A stretch of 64,000 nt of DNA, taken from the NCBI GenBank assembly GCA_963836015.1, contig CAWIIF010000004.1:1116001-1180000 (forward strand), read 5' to 3'. Below, piece by piece: positions 37,701 to 46,158 of this stretch (position 1 is its first letter; every line of letters begins with the position of its first letter). Under the pieces are notes generated by a model. That model saw nothing but the letters and a program-made list of their open reading frames with translations, searched no databases and was not told the DNA's origin. Made by a program: the position numbers and the translations under genes. Origin of the DNA: CAWCDJ01 sp963836015. Its GTDB lineage: Bacteria > Acidobacteriota > Terriglobia > Bryobacterales > Bryobacteraceae.

Positions 37701-38419
37701 TCAACTACACCTTCTCCCGGACCATCGTCTACAACAACACCAGCAATACGACGCTGTGGCAGTTTGTGAACGCCCAGTTGACAAAGAACGTGGCCAACCG
37801 GCCGCACGCCATCAACTTCAACATGGGCTACGACTTTCCGCAGGCCGGCCAGCACTTCAGCGGCGACATGAGCAAGAAGGTGGCTAAGGCTCTCCTGGAC
37901 GGCTGGCACCTGAACGGCAACGGAGCCATTTACTCCGGCACTCCGTATACGGTGACCTGCGGATCCACCGGCGCACCCTCGCAGTACTGGACCGGCACGC
38001 CGACGGCCTACCTGCCGTTCCGCTGCCAGATGGGCAGCGATATTTTCCTCAGCGGCGGGGCGCTGCCTTCCAAGACCGAAGATCCGCGGCTTCAGATTCC
38101 GCTGAACGCCGCCAATTTCGTGCTGCCTCCGGCAAACTCGCTGGGCATCGGCAACACGCCGCCGACCATGTTCTACGGTCCGTGGATGTGGAATCTGGAC
38201 TTCTCGCTGGCCAAGATGACCGCGGTCGCGGAAGGAAAGACGCTGGAGTTCCGGATCGAGACGTTCAACACCTTGAACCACTTCAACCCGAGCAACCCGA
38301 ATACGTCGCTTACCTGGAACTTCACGACCGGGGCGCAGACCAATGCGGCCTTCGGCACCATTCAGAGCGCGCAGGTGGATCCGCGCCGCGTGGTGCTTTC
38401 GGCGAGGTTCAAGTTTTAG
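34721..38419 (+). CDS. Oar-like TonB-dependent receptor with carboxypeptidase-regulatory domain
   Basis: The 1232-residue outer-membrane protein has a signal peptide ending in NGQS, a CarboxypepD_reg-like domain (about 25-110: GQISGVVVDPAGAVIPGATV), a plug (NVIMTLPGVQTVASNDYRGW, INEVKLLTSNYTAEYGGRTA), and a large beta barrel. It ends in the outer-membrane C-terminal pattern VVLSARFKF. Such receptors take up large substrates, probably glycans or peptides, using TonB energy. The GTG start has GGGAGG before it. It is intact and serves as a ruler for the damaged receptor at 47795-49742. Confidence 0.92.
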   Translation: MNRLRVVAGVLFLLLAVLPAANGQSVTGQISGVVVDPAGAVIPGATVELTHDLSQTIRKYTTESNGAFIFTGLIPGAYSLRVAQAGFKAYEQKGITVAAQERVDLHEVALVVGEVNSTVEVSANTVHVATDSSDRSIAINLQQIVDTPTRGRNPVNVIMTLPGVQTVASNDYRGWNGGGIPGVNGGQQGQIILNVDGAASQDSGNLNPGYISPSMDAINEVKLLTSNYTAEYGGRTAGQLTLTTKNGTPSFHGSLYYYWRHESFNANTFFNNKTSVARPRYRYQNPGGTIGGPLIIPGTRFNKARQKLFFFFSYDKLFNNTVNNATYTMPSALERQGDFSKTVTTTGVMVPIYDPLTQNPFPGNIIPANRISPQGQAMLNLFPLPDPAGLALDPTGNRGYNFRYPQQQLRPLDDKILRLDYNPSSKWMTYARLLQDYQAQNGYNVTVGPPGGAWGQFPASYHVQAAGAIATAIYTFNSNLINEFSWGINRGKQGVGPLTDASSNPNNGGVKTYQQSLLPLKDSNGNALTLPRINQGSNILGLLPAVNFGFPSTGFSAQSSGQGISGAPLFSLDSRWPFTGTDQLQTIQDKITWVKGSHTLKAGFYMEKMARNVSVYSVYNAAGTYYFGSDRASSLDTNYPYSNALLGSIFAYGDDSTKLVNHAHYTQVEWYVQDTWKVSRRLTLDYGLRFYRVGDLNSARNNLGLFSTSAYDAGKAGQLLYPACSIQSSGTCPTANKIAVNPVTGATFPYVRQGTFDTSSYTQYPWTGIKYYDTHFFNVPPINVGPRLGFAWDVFGDGKTAIRGGFGITVGRNWNVDWIGALSAGQGPLMVPPYFLSPTSVYTSFQNLATSQSYFTPQNLIGGDPNEKPQRTYNWSFGIQRELKWGMIADVSYVGNALKNGYGEMYDSNAVAPLTTWKPSGCANPILGGCPQTAFIDPTTNPANPGFYSTNLIRNMVGYKSIGNVIDYTQSYTNNYNALQMQLNRRAGHIQWNLNYTFSRTIVYNNTSNTTLWQFVNAQLTKNVANRPHAINFNMGYDFPQAGQHFSGDMSKKVAKALLDGWHLNGNGAIYSGTPYTVTCGSTGAPSQYWTGTPTAYLPFRCQMGSDIFLSGGALPSKTEDPRLQIPLNAANFVLPPANSLGIGNTPPTMFYGPWMWNLDFSLAKMTAVAEGKTLEFRIETFNTLNHFNPSNPNTSLTWNFTTGAQTNAAFGTIQSAQVDPRRVVLSARFKF

Positions 38420-38431
38420 GAAGCCGGCTTT

Positions 38432-38839
38432 TCAGTTGGTGCCGGTTCTTCGGAGCTTCTCGTTGTACTCGTAGACCGCGGCGTTCCACTCGATCAGCTC
38501 TTCGTCGGTGAACGCCCCGGCCCCCGTGGGAAACAGGCCGCCGGTCTTTTTGAAGGCATAGATGGCGGCGGCGTCCACGCCGGCTTGCCCCATCAGCATG
38601 GCGAGAAGGTCGAGGGCCGCGTTGACTTCCCCGGGGCGGCGAAACTGCGGTGTATCCGCGTCCGGGTCGAAGAAAAAGGGGTCGTCGGGCCCCATGTCGC
38701 GGCCGAACTTCTTGCGGAACGCTTCCGTCTGAGTGCGGTAAACATCCAGTTCCTCGGGCTTGGACCAGCGGGTTTTCAGCAGCTTGCGCGTGTGTCGATT
38801 GTCCATGATCGATCTCGACGCCTGTTTCAGACGTTTCAT
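38432..38839 (-). CDS. Hypothetical soluble protein
   Basis: The 135-residue protein (ATG at 38839; an ATG at 38806 is possible) is charged and helical with a conserved-looking centre GPDDPFFFDPDADTPQFRR and the ending FTDEELIEWNAAVYEYN. No signal peptide, membrane helix or known motif was found. It converges on the receptor gene. Confidence 0.6.
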   Translation of the reverse strand: MKRLKQASRSIMDNRHTRKLLKTRWSKPEELDVYRTQTEAFRKKFGRDMGPDDPFFFDPDADTPQFRRPGEVNAALDLLAMLMGQAGVDAAAIYAFKKTGGLFPTGAGAFTDEELIEWNAAVYEYNEKLRRTGTN

Positions 38840-38915
38840 TAGTAGATAGTGTTCCTCAGCCCGATTTCGTAACAACCAATATGACGGCAGCCGCCGCTCT
38901 TTATTGGCGGCCGGG

Positions 38916-39857
38916 TCAGGCCACGGTGGATTGGATTCCGCGAAAGTATTCGGCGGTGATGCGAAGACCCTCGTCGAGCGAAACCCGCGGCTCCCAGCCG
39001 AGCACAGCGCGGGCTTTGCCGATGTCGGGTTTCCGCTGTTTGGGATCGTCCTGCGGCAGGGGGCGGAAGACGATTTCTGACCGGCTTCCGGCCAGGGCGC
39101 GGATCTTCCCGGCGAATTCGATCACGGTCATCTCGACCGGGTTCCCGAGGTTCACCGGATACCGTTCGTCGGATAGCATGAGCCGGTAGAGTCCGTCGAC
39201 CAGGTCGCTCACGTAACAAAAGCTGCGGGTCTGCGAGCCGTCGCCGAAAACGGTCATCGGCTCGCCGCGCAGCGCCTGGTCCATGAACGCCGGAACGATG
39301 CGGCCGTCGTTCAGCTTCATGCGCGGGCCATAGGTATTGAAGATTCGCGCGATGTTGGTGCGCACGCCGTGCTTGCGGTGGTAGGCCATCGTGAGCGCCT
39401 CGGCAAAGCGCTTGCTCTCGTCGTAGCAGGAGCGCGGGCCCACCGGGTTCACGTTGCCCCAGTAGGTTTCGACCTGAGGATGAACCAGGGGGTCGCCGTA
39501 GCATTCCGAAGTCGATGACAGCAGGAAGCGGGCGCCCTTTTCGCGCGCCAGTTCCAGCATCCGGCGGCAGCCGGTCGAACCTACATCCAGGGTCTCGATC
39601 GGATACTCCAGGTAGTCCTTCGGGCTGGCCGGCGAGGCCAGGTTCGCGACCGCATCTACGTCGCCCGCGATCTGAAAGGGCTGGGTGATATCCTGCTCGA
39701 TCCACTCAAAGCCCGCTTCGCCCCGCAGGTGCTCGAGGTTGGCGGACCGGCCGGTCAGGAAATTATCGATACCTGCCACCGTATGGCCTTCCGACAGCAG
39801 ACGCTCGCAGAAGTGCGAGCCGATGAACCCGGCGGCGCCGGAGACGACTATGCGCAA
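38916..39857 (-). CDS. NAD-dependent sugar-nucleotide epimerase/decarboxylase (UDP-glucuronate decarboxylase-like)
   Basis: The 313-residue extended SDR has the NAD motif GAAGFIGSH, the active-site set SSTSE and SCYDESKR (Tyr145, Lys149), and the segments [10 protein letters not shown] and [17 protein letters not shown] typical of UDP-xylose synthases and their relatives. It should make UDP-xylose from UDP-glucuronate, a precursor for surface polysaccharide. The TTG at 39857 has GGAGG four bases upstream and gives the normal N-terminus. Confidence 0.88.
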   Translation of the reverse strand: MRIVVSGAAGFIGSHFCERLLSEGHTVAGIDNFLTGRSANLEHLRGEAGFEWIEQDITQPFQIAGDVDAVANLASPASPKDYLEYPIETLDVGSTGCRRMLELAREKGARFLLSSTSECYGDPLVHPQVETYWGNVNPVGPRSCYDESKRFAEALTMAYHRKHGVRTNIARIFNTYGPRMKLNDGRIVPAFMDQALRGEPMTVFGDGSQTRSFCYVSDLVDGLYRLMLSDERYPVNLGNPVEMTVIEFAGKIRALAGSRSEIVFRPLPQDDPKQRKPDIGKARAVLGWEPRVSLDEGLRITAEYFRGIQSTVA

Positions 39858-39928
39858 GTTTCCTCCAAGCCATATTCTACGCGGAGTCCGGCCGTCCCCG
39901 GCCATGCTACAGTCAAGGCTGAATCAAC

Positions 39929-41815
39929 ATGACGGACGCATCGTGGGTGGAACGGGCGGTGTTCGCCGTGATCCTGATTGCCTCGCTGGCGCTGTTCTGG
40001 CGTAGGGCCGAGAGGGTTCTGAAGATCATTCGGTCGGCCCGGGAAACCCCGGATTTCGAGGTCTCTCCGGTCGGCCCGCGCATTCGAAAATTCCTGTGGG
40101 AGGTGATGGCGCAGGGGAAGGTGATCCGGCAGCGGCCGCTGCCGGGCCTGGCGCACGCCTTCGTCTTCTGGGGCTTCTGTGCGTTTGCGCTCATTACGCT
40201 CAACCACGTCGCCGCGGGCTTCGGGCTTGGCTTCCTTTCGCCCGACCGGGGTTTCGGGAGATTCTATTTCGACTTCGTGGCGGTCTGGGCCGTGGCTGTG
40301 GCGGTGGGCATCGCCGGGCTCTTCGTGCGCCGCTTCCTCATCCGGCCGCGCTGGCTCGGCGACGTATCGCCCGAATCGGGAGTCATCGCATTCCTGATCT
40401 TTGCCTTGATGGCGACGTTCCTGGCAGGCTGGTGGTACGGCGAAGAGACCACCGCCGGACATGTCAACTGGTGGCTGCACACACTGTGCCTGGCGGTCTT
40501 CCTGCCGCTGATTCCCCATACCAAGCACCTGCACCTGGCCCTCAGCCCGCTCACCGTGTTCCTCGAGCGCGCGGGCTTCAGCGCCATCCCGCCGCTGGCC
40601 GGAGACGAGGATTTCGGCCTCGACGCCGGCAAGGACGTCACGCGCATCGACGCCCTGCAGGCCTATAGCTGCGTGGAGTGCGGACGCTGCACCGAGCACT
40701 GCCCGGCGTTCAATACGGGGAAGGTGCTCAATCCCAAGGAAATCATTCTGGGCCTGCGCTCCTACCTGAACGAGCACGGCGCGGCCGGCGAAGAGCCCCT
40801 GCTCGGCAAGCACATCTCCGAGAAAGCGGCCTTCCAGTGCACCACCTGCGGAGGCTGCGAATTCCAGTGTCCGGTGGGCATACAGCATCTGCCGGTGATC
40901 ATCGGCCTGCGGCGCGGCGCCGTCAACACCGGCAGATGGGAGGACGAGCACGGCACCAAGCTGTTCCTCAACCTGGAGCGCAACGGCAACTCCCTGGGCT
41001 TCGCCGCCTCCGAGCGCCAGAAGTTCATCGAGAAGAACCAACTGCCCCTCTTCGACGGCTCCCAGGAGTACTGCCTGTGGCTCGGATGCATGGGGGCCTA
41101 TGACCCACAGGGCCGTGAAATCGTGCTGGCGCTGGCGCGCGTGCTGCGCCACGCCGGCGTGACGTTCGGCGTGCTGCGCAAGGAGAAGTGCACGGGCGAT
41201 CCGGCGCGCCGCCTGGGCAACGACCTGGCTTTTTCGCAGATGGCGGAAGCGAACATCGAGACCCTGCGCGACGCCAAAGTTGGCAAGATGGTGTCGATCT
41301 GTCCGCACTGCGTCCGCACCATCGGCACGGACTGGAAGGAGGCCGGCGCGACGTTCGAGATTGAGCATCACAGCGAGCTCCTGGCCCGCCTGGGGACGCG
41401 GCTGCCGGCGCCAGCCGGAAAGACGGAAACCGTGGTCTACCACGACCCCTGCTACCTGGGCCGCTACCGCGAGATCTACGAAGAGCCCCGGGCGGTGGTG
41501 GCGCGTTACGGCGAGACAGTGGAAGCGCGCCGCACGCGGGAGCGATCCTTCTGTTGCGGCGCCGGGGGCGGCCAGATGTTCCTGGGCGAGGAGGAGGGTA
41601 AGCGGGTGAACGTGGAGCGCGCCCAGGAGCTGGCCGGCACCGGGGCCGCCGTGATCGGGACGGCCTGTCCGTTCTGCCAGACGATGTTCCGGGACGCCCT
41701 GGGGACATTCACCGCAGACGCCGCCGAAGCTCTTGGACATCGCGCAACTGGCGGCCGCGGCCCTTCCGCCGGAAGCCGCTCCGCCCGCGTGACAATCGCC
41801 CGCGGAATGCTATAA
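39929..41815 (+). CDS. Membrane Fe-S oxidoreductase (HdrD-like with nitrate-reductase-gamma-like helices); apparent frameshift near its end
   Basis: The 628-residue frame has five or six N-terminal membrane helices with haem-like histidines (WWLHTLCLAV, HTKHLHLALSP), two 4Fe-4S motifs (CVECGRCTEHCPAF and CTTCGGCEFQCPV), and two CCG-type domains (CLWLGCMGAYDP, FCCGAGGGQM). It should pass electrons between quinones and a soluble partner. After ACPFCQTMFRDALG the frame runs into unrelated residues to 41815. The +1 frame instead gives a normal family ending (PPKLLDIAQLAAAAL, stop at 41792). A one-base insertion in the GGGG run near 41701-41704 would explain this. Confidence 0.82.
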   Translation: MTDASWVERAVFAVILIASLALFWRRAERVLKIIRSARETPDFEVSPVGPRIRKFLWEVMAQGKVIRQRPLPGLAHAFVFWGFCAFALITLNHVAAGFGLGFLSPDRGFGRFYFDFVAVWAVAVAVGIAGLFVRRFLIRPRWLGDVSPESGVIAFLIFALMATFLAGWWYGEETTAGHVNWWLHTLCLAVFLPLIPHTKHLHLALSPLTVFLERAGFSAIPPLAGDEDFGLDAGKDVTRIDALQAYSCVECGRCTEHCPAFNTGKVLNPKEIILGLRSYLNEHGAAGEEPLLGKHISEKAAFQCTTCGGCEFQCPVGIQHLPVIIGLRRGAVNTGRWEDEHGTKLFLNLERNGNSLGFAASERQKFIEKNQLPLFDGSQEYCLWLGCMGAYDPQGREIVLALARVLRHAGVTFGVLRKEKCTGDPARRLGNDLAFSQMAEANIETLRDAKVGKMVSICPHCVRTIGTDWKEAGATFEIEHHSELLARLGTRLPAPAGKTETVVYHDPCYLGRYREIYEEPRAVVARYGETVEARRTRERSFCCGAGGGQMFLGEEEGKRVNVERAQELAGTGAAVIGTACPFCQTMFRDALGTFTADAAEALGHRATGGRGPSAGSRSARVTIARGML

Positions 41816-41870
41816 TCGGCTTTGGCGCGAGGAAGTTGCGCGCCAGGCTTCAGGATTTTCTTCCCGAGAC

Positions 41871-41946
41871 GGGCGCGTAGCTCAATTGGCAGAGCAAGTG
41901 ACTCTTAATCACTAGGTTGTAGGTTCGATTCCTACCGCGCTCACCA
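41871..41946 (+). tRNA. tRNA-Lys (CUU anticodon)
   Basis: A 76-base tRNA with encoded CCA. The acceptor arm pairs GGGCGCG with CGCGCTC (one G-U), the anticodon arm AGTGA-CTCTTAA-TCACT gives CTT, and the T arm contains GGTTCGATTCC. Confidence 0.97.
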
Positions 41947-42061
41947 GAAATATCAAACAGATTACAGATCATTGGGGCTGTACCACTTTACTGGAGGCGG
42001 TTTACTGCAAATAGCCGTGCCAGGTAGGGCCACGATTGTCCGCGTAGAGCTTGGGTACAAT

Positions 42062-42847
42062 ATGCGCGTGATCACGTGGGCTGGATTCTTGGCGAAGCTG
42101 TTGCAGTTCTGTGTTGAGAAGGTTGCCTCCAGGAAGGTTGAACTCGCACTCGATCTTAAGAAACAGGCGGCCTGGGCATTTCTTCAGCTCCATTGAGCTC
42201 TCGCAACACTGGACGAAGCCTGTTCGATCTTCATCAGCATTGCTCGTCCGGTAGCCGAGGGAACTAAGACCCGACTTTACAGTAAACGGCTGGGCGAACT
42301 CGCTGAGAAGGTAGATGAGGCCTCAGAGCAATTCTTGTCGCTTTTGCCCAGGCTGCGTCTCGTTCTGCAATGCTACGACCCGAATCTGGCCGTCCTTATC
42401 GGACAGGCAGCAATTGCGAAAGGGCAGTTTCTTGTTGTCACATCTTTGTCAGACGGATTCTCCAAGATGAAATTCTCGGTTCATCTGCCCAACACACAGG
42501 CGGGCAAGAGCGGGGGAATATCGTACTCCATACCATCGCAGCAACTTTTGTCGTCGGATTGGACGTCGATATACTCTGAACTCGCGGCGGCGTCCGGCTC
42601 AAATGATTTTTCCCATTTCCAGGAAAATGAGGAATGGCCGACGGACTGCCTAAGACGCCTCCTTGCGGAAAGCGTGACTGAGGGAACGGTAGATCCCGAT
42701 GATGTGAAGGGCATTCGAGTGCTGCTGGCTTTTGCTGAATCGCAGGTGGAGGTCCTAAGGCCTGCACTGAAGGCACTGGAAAGCTTTATCGCGAAGAACT
42801 TCTCAATCGAGGATCTCGTTTACGTGCAGGGCCGCAGGGAGTATTGA
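42062..42847 (+). pseudogene. Unknown gene interrupted by an in-frame TGA
   Basis: One reading frame runs from ATG 42062 to 42847 but has a single TGA at 42194-42196. Before it the frame reads KKQAAWAFLQLH; after it ALATLDEACSIFISIA and a coherent soluble protein of over 200 residues ending YVQGRREY. Because both halves stay in one frame with similar lower G+C, this looks like a recent nonsense mutation rather than two genes. No family is recognised. It directly follows tRNA-Lys, a common insertion target, and its composition differs from the neighbours. Confidence 0.6.
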
Positions 42848-42999
42848 CAATCAACTGGTGGTACCCGCCAGAACAAAGATGAGCGCGGCGGTTTGAGCGT
42901 TTGACTACCAGGACTTCAGAGGCGCATCCATGCTTGATCGCGATCCGGCGGCGGAGCATGAAGACGCTGCCGTTCTTTGCCCGCGGGCGCAGGCACCCC

Positions 43000-43864
43000 T
43001 CAGCGGCTCTTTCCGGCAGCCCGCACCACTTCCACTTCCGACCCTATGAAGCCCCAAGTGATCCACACGTGACCTTTCAGAACGCGCTTGAAGATACTCC
43101 TGCGCCTTGGCGATGTTGCCGTTGTAGAGATACCGGTTGCCGATGCCGTAAGCGACGGTATCGAAGCGCAGTTCGGTCTCATCGTCGGTGTTGCCGGACG
43201 GCGGCTCGGGCGGAAGGATCGCAGCCTCGTCCTTCCGGCCCTGGAACACGCGCACGAGATTGAGGTAGTGCTCCGTGTGCGGCGCCTGATTCTTCATCTC
43301 CGGCGGGACCGCGTCCAGTGCGCGGGCGGCTTCGGCGGTTTCGCCGGCGCGGCGCGATGCGGCGTACACCCAGTTGGTGCAATTGATGATCTCGTCCGTG
43401 TTGGGGGCGTGCTGCACCGCTTTGCGAAACGCGGCGGCGGCCTCGGAGAACTGGCCTTGGAAGTAGTGCGCCAGACCGAGGTGGTAATAGGCGTCCATGC
43501 GGTCGGGGTCGATCTGGACCGCGCGATCCAGATCGGCAGCGGCACGGTCGAACTGTCGCAATGGCAGCTCGCGATGGCCGCGCTCGATGAACAAGCCGGC
43601 ATCGTTCGGCTTGAGTTCGAGGGCGCGGGTGAGCGTGGCCACGGCTTCGCGGTCCTGCCACACGGAGATTTGCGCCTGCGCCAGTTTCAGCAGCAGATCG
43701 GGATTCTTCGGATCGGCCGCGAGGCTCTTTTCCGCCTCCGCGACAACGCCTTTATCGTCCGACAGGGAGTAGAATTTCGTGCCGAGCCGTGAGGTCACTT
43801 CGAGACGCGGTTGCGCGAAGGCGGCGAAGGCCAGGAAGCAGGCCAGGGGAAAGAGGCGGTGCAT
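43000..43864 (-). pseudogene. Secreted TPR protein with a 3' frameshift
   Basis: From an ATG at 43864 the protein has a signal peptide (LFPLACFLAFAAFAQ) and tetratricopeptide repeats such as AVQIDPDRMDAYYHLGLAHY and SEAAAAFRKAVQHAPN. The frame breaks after AKAQEYLQ, near 43085: the annotated frame runs on as arginine-rich nonsense, while another frame continues RVLKGHVWITWGFIGSEVEV and stops at 43000. This is the normal family ending. One extra base in TATCTTCAAGCG would cause it. TPR proteins mediate protein contacts; the partner is not visible. Confidence 0.7.
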
Positions 43865-43932
43865 GCAGCGGATTATACAGCCTTCCGGCTTCGCGGTAGT
43901 ATTGGGCTGAAGCGTCAATCCGGCAGGTTGGT

Positions 43933-44331
43933 ATGCATCCAAAAACGGAAGGAATCCTGGAGACATCGCTCTATGTCGGCGATGTGACCCGTTCCGCCCG
44001 GTTCTACGAGAAGATCTTCGGGTTTCGGGTGATCAGCGACTTCGGCGGGCGCGGCTGCGCCTTGGGCGCGGGCGACCGCCAGGTATTGCTGCTGTTCAAG
44101 AAGGGCGGCTCACGCACGATCCAGTCGCCGCACGATGGCGACGGCGAACTCCATCTCGCCTTTGCGATCCGCGCCGATGAGCTGCCGCGGTGGGAAAAGT
44201 GGCTTGTGGAGAACAGCATCGCGGTGGAAGAGAGGCGGACGTGGGAGTTGGGCGGTCAGAGCCTCTATTTCCGGGATCCGGACCGGCATCTGATCGAGAT
44301 CGCCACTCCGGGGGTTTGGTCGATTTATTGA
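43933..44331 (+). CDS. VOC-family protein (glyoxalase fold)
   Basis: The 132-residue protein is one VOC module: ILETSLYVGDVTRSARFYEKIFGF at the start, FGGRGCALGAGDRQVLLLF, HLAFAIRADELPRWEKWL and SLYFRDPDRHLIEIATP with the end glutamate. It resembles glyoxalase and fosfomycin-resistance relatives, but the substrate is unknown. It is cytoplasmic, has no signal peptide, and is divergent from the TPR gene. Confidence 0.85.
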   Translation: MHPKTEGILETSLYVGDVTRSARFYEKIFGFRVISDFGGRGCALGAGDRQVLLLFKKGGSRTIQSPHDGDGELHLAFAIRADELPRWEKWLVENSIAVEERRTWELGGQSLYFRDPDRHLIEIATPGVWSIY

Positions 44332-44398
44332 TGCAGCATGTTGCCCGGGCACCGAACTGCCCAGCGATAGGGTACTCCCCGCCCAGGCCCCCTACCCA

Positions 44399-44421
44399 CT
44401 AGTACTATAGGCTGGTACTAG
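44399..44421. promoter_or_regulatory. Perfect 7-base inverted repeat, probable regulator site
   Basis: CTAGTAC (44399-44405) and GTACTAG (44415-44421) are separated by TATAGGCTG. The site lies in the 275-base gap between the VOC gene end and the PEP-CTERM gene end, where no gene reads away from it. No T-run follows, so it is not a terminator. It may be an operator for a small RNA or a relic of a promoter. Confidence 0.4.
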
Positions 44422-44606
44422 ACAGGGGTTGTCGAAGGGCAAACCTTCGGCTAGAATGTGCTTTACGGTCCCGTTTCTCAGGTTCCAGTTCTCAAATTCA
44501 GTTTCCCGCCCGACCGGGACCGTACCTCTTCTTGAAATCCGTGGCAGTCCCCGCTCTCGCAAAACGTTCTGCCTGTGCGACAGCCGAATGGGCGTTACTT
44601 ACTCTA

Positions 44607-45344
44607 CTAAGTTGTTCTCTTATCGCGGAATCTCGATCGTAAGAATGTTACTGCACCGGCTAAGAAGGCGAGATCGACGATCAGGAGCAGTGATATATCC
44701 GGTTCCGGCATCGCCACGGTCTCGACCGGCTTGGGCACTGCCCGATACGTCTGGCCTGAACCTGCCAGGGCGTGTCCTCCGGGTGTTAGTCGGTACTTAC
44801 CGGCGCTCGCTGCAAAGGAATCCGGAACTCCCGTCAAACAGGGAGATCCACAAAGACTACCCCCGGTTGAGAGCTGGCCATAATCACTACTGCTCTGCAT
44901 AAGTGGCTGGAAGCCGGTTGTCAACGCAGGAGTCGCCGGTTCCGAACTTCCTCCATGGTATACGGGTGCGGCGATGGCGGCGGAGTCATCGGAGCGACTT
45001 GTGGCGGCCGGGCTTAGAGGGAAGAGTGAAATCCGCGACGTCTGCGGGACGTCGGAGGGCCGTCCCTTCTGGACATCAACGGAAGGCGCCGGCGGTGATT
45101 GGCGTGTGGAGTCGCCTTTGTTGTCGATAGTACGTGAGCTGCTATCACTGATCCGCGATCCGCGAATCCGGTTGCGACGCGGGCCCGGATCGAGGGCAGT
45201 ACGATCGGATCTTCCAGCAGTTGCTTGTACCAGATTAGATGTGGATGCCCCCGCATCCAAGATCGTATAGTTGATAGACGAAGCCCAGGATCCACTGGCG
45301 AGTCCGAGCACGCTGAGGCAGATGAAGATAGTCCGGTTGTTCAT
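44607..45344 (-). CDS. PEP-CTERM protein
   Basis: The 245-residue protein has an N-terminal signal peptide (ICLSVLGLASGSWASS), a serine/proline-rich, low-complexity middle, and a C-terminal sorting segment: MPEPDISLLLIVDLAFLAGA with a basic end RSRFRDKRTT. The middle has no known domain. It should be sorted by an exosortase to the cell surface. GGAGGG lies eight bases before the ATG. A TATAAA about 70 bases upstream could be its -10 box. Confidence 0.78.
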   Translation of the reverse strand: MNNRTIFICLSVLGLASGSWASSINYTILDAGASTSNLVQATAGRSDRTALDPGPRRNRIRGSRISDSSSRTIDNKGDSTRQSPPAPSVDVQKGRPSDVPQTSRISLFPLSPAATSRSDDSAAIAAPVYHGGSSEPATPALTTGFQPLMQSSSDYGQLSTGGSLCGSPCLTGVPDSFAASAGKYRLTPGGHALAGSGQTYRAVPKPVETVAMPEPDISLLLIVDLAFLAGAVTFLRSRFRDKRTT

Positions 45345-45769
45345 TCGCTCACCCTCCTTGTCTGAAACGCTTTAGCAGTCGCAGTTTCGCGGCCACGTGG
45401 GGGTTTTATACAGTCCAATGGAGTAGAAAGTTCGCCATTTTACGGCTTCTCACCGGATATGGTTCGAGGGATACAAGAAGGCTTAGTAAGTCCAAACGGC
45501 TCGATACAAGAGATTGGGCAGGATTTCCGATTCATCGTCCGTTGTCAATGCTGATAATACATACAACCGCGGCCGTTTGGAGTCATCTCTTCCATCCCCC
45601 GAGGAATCTGCGGGTCCGCCATTCCGTCCGCCTTCTGGAATGCCTGGAAGGCATCCTGGTACCATAGGGGGGTCTTTGCGGTGATACTCTTGAGGAACTG
45701 CCGTTTCTCGATCCGATCGAGGGCCGTTCCTCCAACGTTCTCTGACTCGTTGTAACCTATTGATTTAAT
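45345..45769. other. Intergenic region, no gene recognised
   Basis: This 425-base gap holds the promoter side of the PEP-CTERM gene on the right. A reverse-strand open frame over the tRNA (opening with GPAGLEPATLCLEGR) is the known false translation of an antisense tRNA. Fragments further left give no family. Confidence 0.5.
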
Positions 45770-45846
45770 GGGCCCGTAGCTCAGGCGGATAGAGCATCTG
45801 CCTTCTAAGCAGAGGGTCGCTGGTTCGAGTCCAGCCGGGCCTACCA
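45770..45846 (+). tRNA. tRNA-Arg (UCU anticodon)
   Basis: A 77-base tRNA with encoded CCA. The acceptor pairs GGGCCCG with CGGGCCT (first pair G-U), the anticodon arm is TCTGC-CTTCTAA-GCAGA giving TCT, and the T arm has GGTTCGAGTCC. Confidence 0.97.
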
Positions 45847-45904
45847 AGTCCTTCCGTTGTCTTTATCAGCACTTCGGGCGGAACATGGTAAAATTAAGTT
45901 ATTC

Positions 45905-46117
45905 ATGCAACAAATTCCCGTCAAACTCAGCTTGGAAGAACTCCAGGCGCTTCTGGAAATGGTTGAAAACCAACTGTTTCGCATGAAGTTCATCGACTCC
46001 AAGATGCCGGGCTACAAAGCGAATCCCGAGAGGCAGCGCGCTGCCGCCTCGGCCGTCGCAATCTTACAGGAGGCGTTCAAAAACGCCAAGGGCTTCAAGG
46101 CCAAGGGCGCAGCGTAG
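45905..46117 (+). CDS. Small conserved-looking protein of unknown function
   Basis: The 70-residue protein from ATG 45905 reads as a helical, soluble unit: VKLSLEELQALLEMVENQLFRMKFIDSKMPGY and a basic tail NAKGFKAKG. A possible -10 (TAAAAT, 45889-45894) lies very close to the start and no Shine-Dalgarno is visible, so the transcript may be nearly leaderless. Coding character is good; function is unknown. Confidence 0.65.
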   Translation: MQQIPVKLSLEELQALLEMVENQLFRMKFIDSKMPGYKANPERQRAAASAVAILQEAFKNAKGFKAKGAA

Positions 46118-46158
46118 GGCGGCTTACCGGAATTTCGGCGCCGCCCCGCGGGCCTGGT

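Noticed and set aside
41823..41845. Hairpin TGGCGCG/CGCGCCA before tRNA-Lys as a terminator
   Set aside because: The stem is perfect but no T-run follows; it could be chance in G+C-rich DNA.
42876..42892. Possible attachment-site copy of the tRNA-Lys 3' end
   Set aside because: Only about nine bases (TGAGCGCGG) match, in inverted orientation; too short and wrongly oriented for an att repeat.
45545..45847. Reverse-strand frame opening with GPAGLEPATLCLEGR
   Set aside because: This peptide is the classical false translation of an antisense tRNA-Arg.
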